Assembly: GCF_006538725.1 (NCBI RefSeq)
Contig: NZ_BJLQ01000010.1
Span: 52,212 to 116,211, forward strand
Source of the DNA: Cellulomonas gelida
GTDB taxonomy: Bacteria; Actinomycetota; Actinomycetes; Actinomycetales; Cellulomonadaceae
Direction: 5' to 3'
DNA length: 64,000 bases
The notes under the pieces were generated by a model, which was given only the letters and a program-made list of their open reading frames with translations, was not told the origin of the DNA and searched no databases. A program made the position numbers and the translations under genes. Of this stretch, positions 16,545-25,582 are shown in pieces (within the stretch, counting starts at the first letter, position 1; the number at the start of each line of letters is the position of its first letter).

Positions 16545-19500
16545 TCAGCTGCCCGCCGTGGCCGTCGGTGTCGGCTCGGGGGTCGACCCGCCGCCGCTCT
16601 CCGAGCCCTCGAGACGGGCCTCCGCCGCGAGCGCGTCGGCGATCGCCTTGTCGAGGCGGTCCTGCGCCTCGCCGTACGCGGCGAAGTCACCCGTGGAGAG
16701 AGCGGCCTGGCCGTCCTCCATGGCCTGCCGCGCACGGTCCAGCGCGTCCGCGAGGTCCGCGCGCGCCTCGGCGTCGGGGCCGGTCTCGCCGCCCGGCTGC
16801 TCGCCTCCGGGCTCGGTGCCCGGCCCGGGCTCGGCGTCGGGTCCCGGCTCGGCGTCCGGTCCGGGCTCGACACCCGCGTCGCCCGCGAAGACCGCGTTCA
16901 GCGCCCCGTCGAGCGTCTCGGCGATCTCGACGTCGTCGCCGAAGGCGGCGATCACGCGCTGCAGCAGCGGGAAGGTGGTCCCCGTCTCGGCCTGCAGGTA
17001 GACGGGCTGAACGTAGAGCATGCCGTCGCCCACCGGGAGCGCCAGCAGGTTCGCGCGGACGATCTTGGCCCCGCCTCGTCCGAGCAGCGTGAACTGCTCA
17101 GCCACGGCCGAGTCGGTCGTCATGTTGTTGTTGACCTGACCCGGACCTGGCACCGAGCCGTCACGAGGAAGCTCGAGCAGCCGGATCTTGCCGTACTCCT
17201 TGGCCTTCGTACCGTCCTGCGAGCCGGCATCCGCGTCCACCGCGACGTAGCCGCGCATGACGTTGCGCGCCTGCTGACCGAACGGGATGAACGTGGACGT
17301 CAGCGAGAAGCTCGCGCTGTCAGCGCCGGGCATCTTGAGCGTCAGGTAGTACGGCGGCTGCGCGACGGCGCCGGCCGCGTTCGGGTCGTCAGGCACGGCC
17401 CAGAAGTCGGTACCGGTGAAGAACTGCGCCGGGTCGGAGACGTGGTACCGGGTGAGCAGCTCACGCTGGACCTTGAACAGGTCCTCCGGGTAGCGCAGGT
17501 GCGACATGAGCTCGCCGTCGATCGCGCTCAGCGGCTCGAGCGACGTCGGGAAGATCTCGCTCCACGCCTTGAGCACCGGGTCCTGGTCGTCCCACGCGTA
17601 CAGCGTCACGGAGCCGTCGTACGCGTCGACCGTCGCCTTGACCGAGTTGCGGATGTAGTTCGCCGTCTTCGACTGCAGCGCCTGCACCGCGGCCGACGAC
17701 TGCGTCAGCGAGTCCGCGGTCGCGTCGTCGAGGGTCACCTGGGCCGCGTACGGGTACTGGTTGCTCGTCGTGTAGCCGTCGACGATCCACTTGACCCGGC
17801 CGTCGACGACCGCCGGGTACACGCGTCCGTCGAGCGTCAGGTACGGCGCGACCTTCGAGACACGGTCACGCGGGCTGCGGTCGTACAGGATCTGCGAGAA
17901 CTCGTTCACGCGGTCGGAGAACAAGATCTGCTCCGAGCCGAACTTCACGGCGTACAGGAGCTTGTTGAACGCGCTGCCGACGTTCGGGCCCGCCGAGACG
18001 TCCTGCGTGGGGAAGCGCGTGTTGACCGAGCCGCCGCCGTCGTTCGTCGGACGGTCCAGCTCCCACTCCGCGCCCTCGGGGCCGCCGACGATCGAGTACG
18101 CGGGCGAGCCGGGGCTGAAGTAGAGGCGCGGCTCGTACTCGCCGAGCTTGCCGGTCGAGGGGATGCCGCTCTCCCAGAACGACGGCGCACCGCGCGCGGC
18201 CGTCCGGTTGCCGTACGCAGCGACCACGCCGTACCCGTGGGTGTACACGGTCACGTCGTTCGTCCAGTTGCGCTGGGACGCCTCGAGGCCGCTCAGGTTG
18301 AGCTCGCGCGCGGCGATCACGGTGTCCTGGCTCTCGCCGTCGAGCGTGTAGCGGTCGACGGACAGCGTGTCCGGGAAGCTGTAGAACGACGTGACCTGCT
18401 GGAGCTGCTTGAACGACGGGCTCACGACCTGCGGGTCCAGCAGGCGGATCGAGGCGGTCGTCTCCGCGTCGTCGCGCAGCGCCTGGGACTCCGCGGTGAC
18501 CTTCGCGTCGTACTCCTGCACGTCGACGTCGTCGATCCCGTAGGCGGTGCGCGTCGCGTTGATGTTGCGCTCGATGAACTCCGACTCGGCGTCCTGCTGG
18601 TTCGGCTGGACCTGGAACCGCTGGACCACGGCCGGGTAGATGCCGCCGACCGCGATCGCCGCGACGACCATGAGGCCCGCGCCGATGAGCGGCAGGCGCC
18701 AGTTCCCGCGGATCGCGGTGACGACGAACGTGACCGCGACGAACACCGCGATGCCCGCGAGGATCGCCTTCGAGGGGATCACCGCGTGCACGTCCGTGTA
18801 GGACGCGCCGTCGAACTTCTCGGCCGTCTTGGTCAGGATCGAGTAGCGGTCCAGCCAGTAGTTGCCCGCGATGAGCAGCATGAGCACCGCGCCGATCACC
18901 GAGAGCTGGATGCGCGCCGCACGCGTCGTGCGCGGCGTGTCCTTGCTGCCGCCGATCCGCAGCCCGCCGTACAGGTACTGCGTAGCCAGCGCCGCGACCC
19001 CGGACAGCACGACGACCGCCATGAGGAACGAGACGACGAACCGGATGGCCGGCAGCGTGAAGAGGTAGAACCCGAGGTCGATGCCGTACTGCGGGTCCGC
19101 CTGGCCGACGTGCTGGGCGTGCAGCCAGAGCTGGACGGTGTCCCAGCGCTGGGACATCGCCGCGCCCGCGAACAGGCCGAGCAGCGCCGGGCCGACGATC
19201 ATGACGAGACGGCGCAGCGGCTCGATCGCCTCGCGGTACTGGTCGAGGCTTGCCTGCTCCGGCGTCGACGGTGCGTACACGGGACGGGACGAGTAGGCGT
19301 ACCGCATGCTCAGGCCCACGGGCACGGCCATGAGCACGAACCCGATCACGAACAGCACCGCGCGCGTGCCCCACTCGGTGCGCAGCACCTCGATGAAGCC
19401 GAGCTGGTCGAACCACAGCCACTCGGTCCACACCTGGGCCAGGATCACCACCAGCACGACGATCGCGCCGAGGACGATCAACGTCGGCACGAGCGCGCCG

Positions 19501-19571
19501 CGGCGCTTGTTGGCGGGCCGGTCGCCCGACCGGGGTGCGGATGGGTTGCGGGGTGTGCTGGCGAAGCTCAC
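16545..19571 (-). CDS. UPF0182 family membrane protein
   Basis: This 1008-residue protein has seven hydrophobic helices in its first third (VPTLIVLGAIVVLVVILAQ, AVLFVIGFVLMAVPVGLSM, RLVMIVGPALLGLFAG and others). A large soluble domain follows, with family stretches such as ERNINATRTAYGID, FYSFPDTLSVDRY, TNDVTVYTHGYGVVAAYGN and VPDDPNAAGAVAQPPYYLTLKMPG. The C-terminal 100 residues are low-complexity Pro/Glu/Gly followed by a charged helix. The function of UPF0182 is unknown; members are conserved across actinobacteria (Rv3193c-like). GTG 19571 is chosen because the family begins shortly before the first helix; ribosome-site support is weak. Confidence 0.88.
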   Translation of the reverse strand: MSFASTPRNPSAPRSGDRPANKRRGALVPTLIVLGAIVVLVVILAQVWTEWLWFDQLGFIEVLRTEWGTRAVLFVIGFVLMAVPVGLSMRYAYSSRPVYAPSTPEQASLDQYREAIEPLRRLVMIVGPALLGLFAGAAMSQRWDTVQLWLHAQHVGQADPQYGIDLGFYLFTLPAIRFVVSFLMAVVVLSGVAALATQYLYGGLRIGGSKDTPRTTRAARIQLSVIGAVLMLLIAGNYWLDRYSILTKTAEKFDGASYTDVHAVIPSKAILAGIAVFVAVTFVVTAIRGNWRLPLIGAGLMVVAAIAVGGIYPAVVQRFQVQPNQQDAESEFIERNINATRTAYGIDDVDVQEYDAKVTAESQALRDDAETTASIRLLDPQVVSPSFKQLQQVTSFYSFPDTLSVDRYTLDGESQDTVIAARELNLSGLEASQRNWTNDVTVYTHGYGVVAAYGNRTAARGAPSFWESGIPSTGKLGEYEPRLYFSPGSPAYSIVGGPEGAEWELDRPTNDGGGSVNTRFPTQDVSAGPNVGSAFNKLLYAVKFGSEQILFSDRVNEFSQILYDRSPRDRVSKVAPYLTLDGRVYPAVVDGRVKWIVDGYTTSNQYPYAAQVTLDDATADSLTQSSAAVQALQSKTANYIRNSVKATVDAYDGSVTLYAWDDQDPVLKAWSEIFPTSLEPLSAIDGELMSHLRYPEDLFKVQRELLTRYHVSDPAQFFTGTDFWAVPDDPNAAGAVAQPPYYLTLKMPGADSASFSLTSTFIPFGQQARNVMRGYVAVDADAGSQDGTKAKEYGKIRLLELPRDGSVPGPGQVNNNMTTDSAVAEQFTLLGRGGAKIVRANLLALPVGDGMLYVQPVYLQAETGTTFPLLQRVIAAFGDDVEIAETLDGALNAVFAGDAGVEPGPDAEPGPDAEPGPGTEPGGEQPGGETGPDAEARADLADALDRARQAMEDGQAALSTGDFAAYGEAQDRLDKAIADALAAEARLEGSESGGGSTPEPTPTATAGS

Positions 19572-19598
19572 GTCGGTGCGGTCCTCGTCGTCTCGTGG

Positions 19599-19637
19599 GT
19601 CGTGCTCGTACGTCGTGCTCGTGCGTCGTGCTCGTCT
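19599..19637 (-). repeat. Three tandem 13-bp repeats in the UPF0182 5' leader
   Basis: The unit GTCGTGCTCGTAC occurs three times with changes only in the last bases. It lies 28-66 bp before the UPF0182 start, inside the 194-bp gap to the divergent PPA1309 gene. It could be slippage-made spacer or a binding array; nothing decides this. Confidence 0.5.
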
Positions 19638-19765
19638 GCCTGGCACATGGGTCCCGGCGCTGCGAGAGCGGGGGTTCGTCCGACCAACGCACGCGGAGAT
19701 GCCCAGGTTCCCACACGGGACCCCCACATATCCGGCCTCACGTGCCCGGGTGCGACGATGGGGCC

Positions 19766-20335
19766 GTGCCATCGACCACACCTGCCCCGTCCGACGACCA
19801 GTCCCCCGCCTCGCGTGCGCTCGCCGACGCGGTGCGTGAGATCGAGCACCACGTCGCGACCGCCGGCTGGGACGCACCCGTGCGCGTGTTCGCGCTCGTG
19901 CGCACGCAGGCCGCGCTCGACGCCGAGCCGTCGCTCGCCGCCCAGCTCTCGCCCGAGACGCTCGCCGCCGCCCAGGCGCAGTCCTGGCACCTCACATCGA
20001 TCGAGCAGGAGGGCCTGCCGCAGGCCCCCGACCTCGAGACGCTCCTCGCGGGCCTGTCCTGGCCCGCAACGGTCGACGGGGTCGCGGTCACCGCCGAGCG
20101 CGTCGTCCTCCCGCCCGCCGCCGAGGCGCAGATGCCGTCCGACCCCGACGAGGCGCTCCCCTGGCTGCTGGCCCACCCGGACCGGCAGGACGTCCGGCTC
20201 GCCGTCGGGGTGCTGCGCGAGGGCTCGACGTGGTGCGCGGTGCGCACGCGCGCGAACGACAGCGACGACCAGGTCGGTCAGGGCCCGGACGTCGTGCCCG
20301 GGCTCGTCTCGGCCCTGCGCGCGACGCTGGCCTGA
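19766..20335 (+). CDS. PPA1309 family protein
   Basis: This 189-residue soluble protein matches the actinobacterial PPA1309 family: ALADAVREIEHHVATAGWDAPVRVFALVRT at the start, LTSIEQEGLPQ, GLSWPATVDGVAVTAERVVLPP, and DVRLAVGVLREGSTWCAVRTR near the end. No catalytic motif or cofactor site is evident and the family role is unknown. The GTG at 19766 stands 6 nt after GACGAT, the spacing of a leaderless transcript. Confidence 0.88.
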   Translation: MPSTTPAPSDDQSPASRALADAVREIEHHVATAGWDAPVRVFALVRTQAALDAEPSLAAQLSPETLAAAQAQSWHLTSIEQEGLPQAPDLETLLAGLSWPATVDGVAVTAERVVLPPAAEAQMPSDPDEALPWLLAHPDRQDVRLAVGVLREGSTWCAVRTRANDSDDQVGQGPDVVPGLVSALRATLA

Positions 20336-20363
20336 CGCCTCGTCGGCGACCGCCGCGGTCAGG

Positions 20364-21599
20364 TCAGGACGCCGCCTCGCAGGTCGGCAGGTCCTTCGCC
20401 TTGCCCGCACCGATCGCGACGACGTCCTCGTACGCCTCGTGCAGCGTCTCGACGCGCACGACGCGCAGCCCGTCCGGCACGTGCCCGACGACCTCGCCGC
20501 AGTTCGCCGCAGGCGCCAGGAACCACGTCGCGCCGTCCCGCGCGGCACCCGCGAGCTTCTGCCGGATGCCGCCGATCGGTCCCACGGTCCCGGCCACGTC
20601 GATCGTGCCGGTGCCCGCGATCACCTGGCCGGCGGCCTCGTCCTGCGGGGTCATGAGGTCGATGATCCCGAGCGCGAACATGGTCCCGGCGCTCGGCCCG
20701 CCGATCCGCCCGGCCTCGATCGCGATGTCCACCGGCATGTCGAAGTCGGGGTCGATGTACACCCCCATCTGCGCGCGGCCGTCGTCGCCCTTCGTCGTCG
20801 GCACGACCACGTCCACGTCCTCACCCTGCCGCCGCACGGTGGCGGTCACCTTCGCACCCGGCTTGACCGCGTCCATCGTCGTGATGAGGCTCAGGTAGTC
20901 CGGCAGATCCGTCCCGTTGACGGCGGTCAGGACGTCGCCGTCCTCGAACTTGCCGTCGGCGCCCGTGCCCTTGACCGTGCCCGCGACGACGAGCGTGGCG
21001 GGGACCTCGTAGCCGAGCTCGGTGAGCGCCGCGACGGAGGCGTTCTCCTGCGAGGAGACCATCTGCGCGGAGTTCTCCTGGTCGATGTCGTCCTGCGTGC
21101 GGTCGGCGTCGGGGAACAGGATCTCGCGCGGCTGGACCAGTGACCACGGCGAGAGCCAGCCCTGCAGCACGCGCAACGTCGAGGACGGGTAGCCCGGGCC
21201 GCCCGTGGCCGAGACCGTGGTCAGCCGCAGCTCCCCGGTGGACGTGTAGGTCGAGGCGCCGTCGATCGTGATGAGCGGCTTGTCGTCGACCTTCCCGAGC
21301 ACGTCCTCGGTCGGTCCCGGGCCGCTCACGGAGTACGGCGCCGGGAGCACCGCGACGGCGGCGAGCAGCACGGCGGTCGCGAGCATCGACACGGACAGCG
21401 TCATCGCGCGCGCGCTCGGCCGGTCCGCAGGGACGGGCGCGGCCGCCCCGAGCCCGTCGATCCCCTGGCCGTCGATCCCCTGCCCGTCGATCCGCTGGCC
21501 GTCGGCGCCCGGGCCCCCGGGGGTCGTCGGATCGCGGGGTGGCTGCTGCGGGGCGCTGCGGTCGAGGTCGTCGTCGGGCACGTCGGCATCATGCCGCAC
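20364..21599 (-). CDS. PDZ domain and Lon-type (S16) protease, YlbL family
   Basis: This is a membrane-anchored serine protease of about 411 residues. After a flexible N-terminus there is one helix (MTLSVSMLATAVLLAAVAVL) followed by an extracytoplasmic PDZ-like region (GKFEDGDVLTAVNGTDLPDY). The Lon proteolytic fold follows, with catalytic Ser303 in GGPSAGTMFALG and Lys348 in GGIRQKLAGA, 45 residues apart as in Lon. The N-terminus carries IDGQG repeats encoded by 15-bp DNA repeats around 21459-21505. The start is uncertain; GTG at 21599 or 21581 both fit. It may process envelope or secreted proteins. Confidence 0.9.
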   Translation of the reverse strand: MRHDADVPDDDLDRSAPQQPPRDPTTPGGPGADGQRIDGQGIDGQGIDGLGAAAPVPADRPSARAMTLSVSMLATAVLLAAVAVLPAPYSVSGPGPTEDVLGKVDDKPLITIDGASTYTSTGELRLTTVSATGGPGYPSSTLRVLQGWLSPWSLVQPREILFPDADRTQDDIDQENSAQMVSSQENASVAALTELGYEVPATLVVAGTVKGTGADGKFEDGDVLTAVNGTDLPDYLSLITTMDAVKPGAKVTATVRRQGEDVDVVVPTTKGDDGRAQMGVYIDPDFDMPVDIAIEAGRIGGPSAGTMFALGIIDLMTPQDEAAGQVIAGTGTIDVAGTVGPIGGIRQKLAGAARDGATWFLAPAANCGEVVGHVPDGLRVVRVETLHEAYEDVVAIGAGKAKDLPTCEAAS

Positions 21600-21655
21600 G
21601 CGGGTGTGTGCGACATCCGCCCGGGCCGGGACGAACCAGGGCGTACGGGCCCGGC

Positions 21656-22753
21656 TCAGCCCTTGCGGCGCGCCTGCCGCCAGATCGCCGCGGTGCCGAG
21701 CAGCGCCACCGCGGCACCGGCGGCCCCGAGCGCGGCCGCGTCACGCCGCTCGACGCGGCGGCCACCCAGCGCGAGGCGACCGCGCACGCCCTCGAGCAGC
21801 ACCTCGAGCGCGTCGGCGCTGGACCGCTGCGGCACGAACCCCGCGGCCGTCAGCCCGTCGGCCGCGACCGTCCACGGGTAGACCACGTACGCGAGCTCGG
21901 CCGCGGGCGCCGGCAGCACGCCCACGCGGTGCAGCCGCTCGGCGGTGCCGAAGGCCGTCGCCGCCGCGAGCTCGACGGTCCGCATGCCCGCCGCCGCGCT
22001 CACCTGCGCGGGCGTGAGCACGTCGGGCGGACCGACCGTGAGCGGGCCGGTCAGACCGTGCTCCACGGCGAACACGCTCGCGGCGCCCACGTCGTCGACG
22101 TGCACGAGCTGCCACGGCCGCTCGACGCCTCGGACGACGAGCAGGCGCGGCGCCTCGAAGTGCCGCGTCACGAACGAGTCGACTCCCCTGCCCACCACGG
22201 CCGCGGGCCGCAGCACCGTGAGCAGGGGCGCGCGGCGGCGCGCGGCGCGGGCCGCGACCGCCTCGACCGCGAGCAGGTGGCCGACGAGCCCGTCCGGCAC
22301 GGCACGCGCCCCGGCCAGCACGGGCTCGTCGTCGTGCAGCACCGGACGGTCGGGGTGCGCGCCGTGCACGATCGCCGACGTCACGACGACGACATGGGCG
22401 GCGCCGACCTCGCGTGCGGCGGCCAGGGTGCGCTGCGCGTGGGCCACGGCGGCCGCGTGACCCTCCGGCCCGCGCCGGCCCGCGACGGTCGTCAGGTCGC
22501 CCGGGTGCGCGACGAGCACGACGACGTGCGCGCCCGTGAGCGCGGAGGCGGGGTCGACCGCGGGCACCTCGTCGACCGCGCGGCCTCGCGCACCCCACGC
22601 GGCCAGCACCCCGGCGGCGACGGGGCCGGTGCCCACCACGACGACGTCGGGCGCCTGCGTGCCCGCGTCCCCGGGCGCGTCCGGCCGTGCGGTCGCGGTC
22701 GCCTGACGCGACCCGCGACCGCTGCGCCCTGAGCGAACCTGGCGACCGGACAT
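21656..22753 (-). CDS. NAD-dependent epimerase/dehydratase-like (extended SDR) protein
   Basis: This 365-residue protein is an atypical extended-SDR protein. The dinucleotide loop is VVVVGTGPVAAGVLAAWG instead of GxxGxxG followed by the usual long helix. Later pieces are HVVVLVAHPGD, HVVVVTSAIVHG, LTVLRPAAVVGRGVD, WQLVHVDDVGAAS and LTVGPPDVLT. The YxxxK catalytic pair is not obvious, so it may bind a nucleotide without classical chemistry. The C-terminus ends in a hydrophobic helix (ALGAAGAAVALLGTAAIW) that may anchor it. ATG 22753 follows GGAGGTGA. Confidence 0.75.
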   Translation of the reverse strand: MSGRQVRSGRSGRGSRQATATARPDAPGDAGTQAPDVVVVGTGPVAAGVLAAWGARGRAVDEVPAVDPASALTGAHVVVLVAHPGDLTTVAGRRGPEGHAAAVAHAQRTLAAAREVGAAHVVVVTSAIVHGAHPDRPVLHDDEPVLAGARAVPDGLVGHLLAVEAVAARAARRRAPLLTVLRPAAVVGRGVDSFVTRHFEAPRLLVVRGVERPWQLVHVDDVGAASVFAVEHGLTGPLTVGPPDVLTPAQVSAAAGMRTVELAAATAFGTAERLHRVGVLPAPAAELAYVVYPWTVAADGLTAAGFVPQRSSADALEVLLEGVRGRLALGGRRVERRDAAALGAAGAAVALLGTAAIWRQARRKG

Positions 22754-22833
22754 CGACGTTCACCTCCACCACGTGGTTACCGTCGTGGTTACGCGGGGCT
22801 CCCGCCCCGACGTCATCCTCGCAGGAGGCGCAC

Positions 22834-24261
22834 GTGAGCCCGGACCACATCGACCCCGCCCAGCCGCCGTGGGAGCAGATGCTGCGCGCCCTGCTGGGTG
22901 ACCAGGCCGACGACGCGATCGCCCAGATGCGGGAGCGCGGGATCGACCCCGCCGCGCTCGACGCGGCCGGCACGCTGCCGAACGACCCGGCCGCGATGCA
23001 GCAGGTGCTCGCCCAGGTGCAGCGGCTGTTCGCGAGCGGGGACGACCAGCCGGTGAACTGGGAGATGGCGCACGACCTCGCGCGGCAGCAGGCCGCCGTG
23101 GGCGGCGACCCGACCCTGTCACCCGCGCGCCAGCGCGAGGTGCTCGACGCGCTCTCGGTGGCCGAGCTGTGGCTCGACGCCGCGACCGAGCTGCCGCCCT
23201 CGACCGCGCCCGCACGCGCCTGGAGCCGTGCGGAGTGGGTCGAGGCCACCCTGCCGACGTGGCGCACGCTCACCGAGCCCGTGGCGTCGTCGCTGTCCAC
23301 GGCGCTCGTCGACGCGCTCGGCGGCCAGCTGGGCGACGACGAGCAGGGCGACGACCCCGAGATCGCCGAGCAGCTGCGCGGGCTCGGCCTGCCCGAGGGC
23401 ATGGGCCTGCCGGGCGGGCTGGCCCCCGGACAGCTCCTGCGCCGTCTCGGCTCGGCCGTCTTCGGCCTGCAGGTCGGGCAGGCGGCGGGCACGCTGTCGC
23501 GCGACGTCTTCGGCACCACCGACATCGGCCTGCCGCTGCTCGACGTCCCCGCGCCTGCGCTCGTCGCCGCCAACGTGGACGCGTTCGCCGAGGGGCTCGA
23601 CGCGCCGGTCGACGAGGTCCGCCTGTTCCTCGCGCTGCGCGAGGCCGCCGCGACCCGGCTGTTCACGCACGTGCCGTGGCTGCGCTCGCACCTGCTCGAC
23701 CTCGTCGAGACGTACGCACGCGGCATCTCGATCGACGTCGACCAGCTCGAGCAGGCGGTCGGCTCGATCGACCCGACCGACGCCGAGGCCCTGCAGGGCG
23801 CCCTGTCGAGCGGCGTGTTCGCGCCGCAGACCACGCCCGGGCAGCAGGCCGCGCTCGGTCGTCTGGAGACGGCGCTCGCGCTCGTCGAGGGCTGGGTCGA
23901 CGAGGTCAGCGCCACCGCGGCGCTCGCGCACCTGCCGCACTCCGTGGCGCTGCGCGAGATGATCCGCCGGCGGCGGGCGGCCGGCGGTCCGGCGGAGCAG
24001 ACGTTCGCCAACCTCGTCGGGCTCGAGCTGCGCCCGCGACGCCTGCGCGACGCGGCGACCCTGTGGGCGCAGATCGCACGCGGTCCCGGGGGCGCCGCCG
24101 CCCGCGACGCCGTGTGGGACCACCCCGACCTCATGCCCACGGCCGAGGACCTCGACGATCCCGCGGGCTACGCGGCACGGCGGACGACCGCGGCCGACGA
24201 GTCGGCCGACCTCGACCGCGCGCTGGCCGAGATCCTCGGCGAGGAGCCCGAGCAGCCCTGA
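22834..24261 (+). CDS. DUF2342 family protein (annotated zinc-dependent metalloprotease)
   Basis: This 475-residue cytoplasmic protein matches DUF2342/TIGR03624, the Rv3195-like family. Conserved stretches are PVNWEMAHDLARQ, LGSAVFGLQVGQAAGTLSRDVFGTTDIGLP, FLALREAAATRLFTHVPWLRSHL, ALALVEGWVDEV and GPAEQTFANLVGLELRPRRLRDAATLW. The family is often called zinc-dependent metalloprotease, but I see no HExxH here, so proteolytic activity is doubtful. GTG 22834 follows GGAGG 6 nt upstream. It is divergent from the SDR gene; the gap contains two direct GTGGTTAC repeats near 22773-22793. Confidence 0.88.
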   Translation: MSPDHIDPAQPPWEQMLRALLGDQADDAIAQMRERGIDPAALDAAGTLPNDPAAMQQVLAQVQRLFASGDDQPVNWEMAHDLARQQAAVGGDPTLSPARQREVLDALSVAELWLDAATELPPSTAPARAWSRAEWVEATLPTWRTLTEPVASSLSTALVDALGGQLGDDEQGDDPEIAEQLRGLGLPEGMGLPGGLAPGQLLRRLGSAVFGLQVGQAAGTLSRDVFGTTDIGLPLLDVPAPALVAANVDAFAEGLDAPVDEVRLFLALREAAATRLFTHVPWLRSHLLDLVETYARGISIDVDQLEQAVGSIDPTDAEALQGALSSGVFAPQTTPGQQAALGRLETALALVEGWVDEVSATAALAHLPHSVALREMIRRRRAAGGPAEQTFANLVGLELRPRRLRDAATLWAQIARGPGGAAARDAVWDHPDLMPTAEDLDDPAGYAARRTTAADESADLDRALAEILGEEPEQP

Positions 24262-24271
24262 CCGCGTCCGG

Positions 24272-25003
24272 TCAGCGTCGCAGCGTCACCCCGTCGCGCT
24301 CGCCGACGGCCGGCTCGTCGCCGACCGTGACCGTCTCGTGCTCGGCGCCGGGCACTGCGTCGTGCTCGGGGTCGCGCTCGGGGTCGCGCTCGGCGTCGTC
24401 GTGCTCGTGCTCGTCCTCGTCGCGCTCGTCCTCGTCCTCGTCCCCGTCGCGCTCGGCGCCGCCCTGCGGCTGACCGGGACCGCGCTCCTCGAGGTAGGAG
24501 TAGCCCTCCAGGAAGCCGCGGGCGCGCTGCGTGCGCGGGTACGCCTCGAGCTCCGCCCAGAACTCGGGGCCGTGGCCGGCGTGCAGCAGGTGCACGAGCT
24601 CGTGCAGCAGCACGTAGTCGAGCACCCAGCGCGGCATGCCTCGCACGCGGTCGGAGATGCGGATCGTGCCGTCCGACGGGGTGCACGACCCCCAGCGCCG
24701 CCCCTGGTTGCCCGACCACCGCACGCTCGTCGGGACCGCACGCCCCTGCAGGTAGCGGGACGAGAGGTCCGCGGCGCGGGACGCGAGCTCGTCGTCCGAC
24801 GGGCGCCTGCGGCGTTCCTGCGTCGCGAGGCGCACGAGCATCCGCCGCACCCACTCCGCCTCCTGGGCTCGCGTGAACCGCGCGGGGATCGCCACGACCG
24901 TGCGGCCGCCCTCGCGCCACGCCGTGACCGTACGCACGCGCTTGCGCGAGCGCCGGACCTCGACCTCCTGGTCGACCTGCGTCAGGTCGTACGTCGGGTG
25001 CAC
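24272..25003 (-). CDS. M48/YgjP-type metallopeptidase with acidic tail
   Basis: This 243-residue protein has a zinc-protease motif LLHELVHLLHAGHGPEFW (HExxH) preceded by the family mark RWSGNQGRRWGSCTPSDGTIRIS, as in the YgjP/DUF45 family of soluble metallopeptidases. It lacks membrane helices. The last 60 residues form a strongly acidic tail with some histidines (DEDEDERDEDEHEHDD, ERDPERDPEHD) encoded by short DNA repeats; it may bind metal or a partner. GTG 25003 lies 7 nt after TAGCGT, suggesting a leaderless start; GTG 25012 is an alternative. Confidence 0.85.
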   Translation of the reverse strand: MHPTYDLTQVDQEVEVRRSRKRVRTVTAWREGGRTVVAIPARFTRAQEAEWVRRMLVRLATQERRRRPSDDELASRAADLSSRYLQGRAVPTSVRWSGNQGRRWGSCTPSDGTIRISDRVRGMPRWVLDYVLLHELVHLLHAGHGPEFWAELEAYPRTQRARGFLEGYSYLEERGPGQPQGGAERDGDEDEDERDEDEHEHDDAERDPERDPEHDAVPGAEHETVTVGDEPAVGERDGVTLRR

Positions 25004-25276
25004 AGCCCGCACGCTAGCGCGACCCGCCCACCTCGACACCCTTGGGCTGTGGACGACCCGGAGCCCGACCGACACGTGTCATCACCCGCACGGCTGACGC
25101 CGGGCCCTCCGGAACCACCCGGACGGACGCACGGTGCGGCGCACCGACACGCGCGCCTCACGGCGCGCAGCGCCCGGCCGACTACTGTTGTTCGCGCTCG
25201 GGCAGGCCATCGCTCTGCCCGGCCACCGTCGGCCGCACGTGGCCCGGTGCACCGGACGACGTGCGAGGAGGACCAC

Positions 25277-25435
25277 ATGGCTGAGACCTATGCGGGCGAG
25301 TTCTACTGCGTGAAGTGCAAGGAGAAGCGTGAGGCGGAGGGCGACGTCGTCGTCTCCGAGTCGGGGCGCAAGATGGCCAAGGCCATCTGTCCCGTCTGTG
25401 GCACCAAGCTCAACCGCATCCTCGGCAAGGCCTGA
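25277..25435 (+). CDS. DUF5679 zinc-ribbon small protein, 52 aa
   Basis: This is a 52-residue protein with two Cys pairs, FYCVKCKEKR and AICPVCGTKLNR, forming a single zinc ribbon. Between them lies a conserved ESGRKMAK. It matches DUF5679, small proteins of unknown role. A strong ribosome site GAGGAGG lies 6 nt before ATG, and a perfect terminator follows. A -10-like TACTGT near 25183 gives a leader of about 85 nt. The 273-bp gap before it holds only this promoter. Confidence 0.9.
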   Translation: MAETYAGEFYCVKCKEKREAEGDVVVSESGRKMAKAICPVCGTKLNRILGKA

Positions 25436-25454
25436 GCTCCGCAGAACTCGTCCG

Positions 25455-25485
25455 AAGGGCGTCGTCCGGCCAGGACGACGCCCTT
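25455..25485 (+). terminator. Intrinsic-type terminator after the DUF5679 gene
   Basis: A perfect 13-bp stem (AAGGGCGTCGTCC and GGACGACGCCCTT) with a 5-nt loop begins 20 bp after the stop. It ends in TT and is followed by GC-rich sequence. Confidence 0.85.
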
Positions 25486-25582
25486 CGCGCTGTCCGGGCT
25501 GTCCGGGGGGCTGTCCGGGCCACAGGCCCGGACCTGTGGACGACGGGGGTCACGAGGCGCGCACCGGTGGCAGCCTGACCGC

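Noticed and set aside
16329..21143. A 1604-codon open frame on the plus strand opposite the UPF0182 and PDZ-Lon genes
   Set aside because: It is the antisense shadow of two clear minus-strand genes. Composition is Arg/Val/Asp-rich without domains, as expected from codon bias at very high GC.
22834..24261. True zinc metalloprotease on the basis of the family name
   Set aside because: No HExxH or similar zinc motif is visible in this DUF2342 protein.
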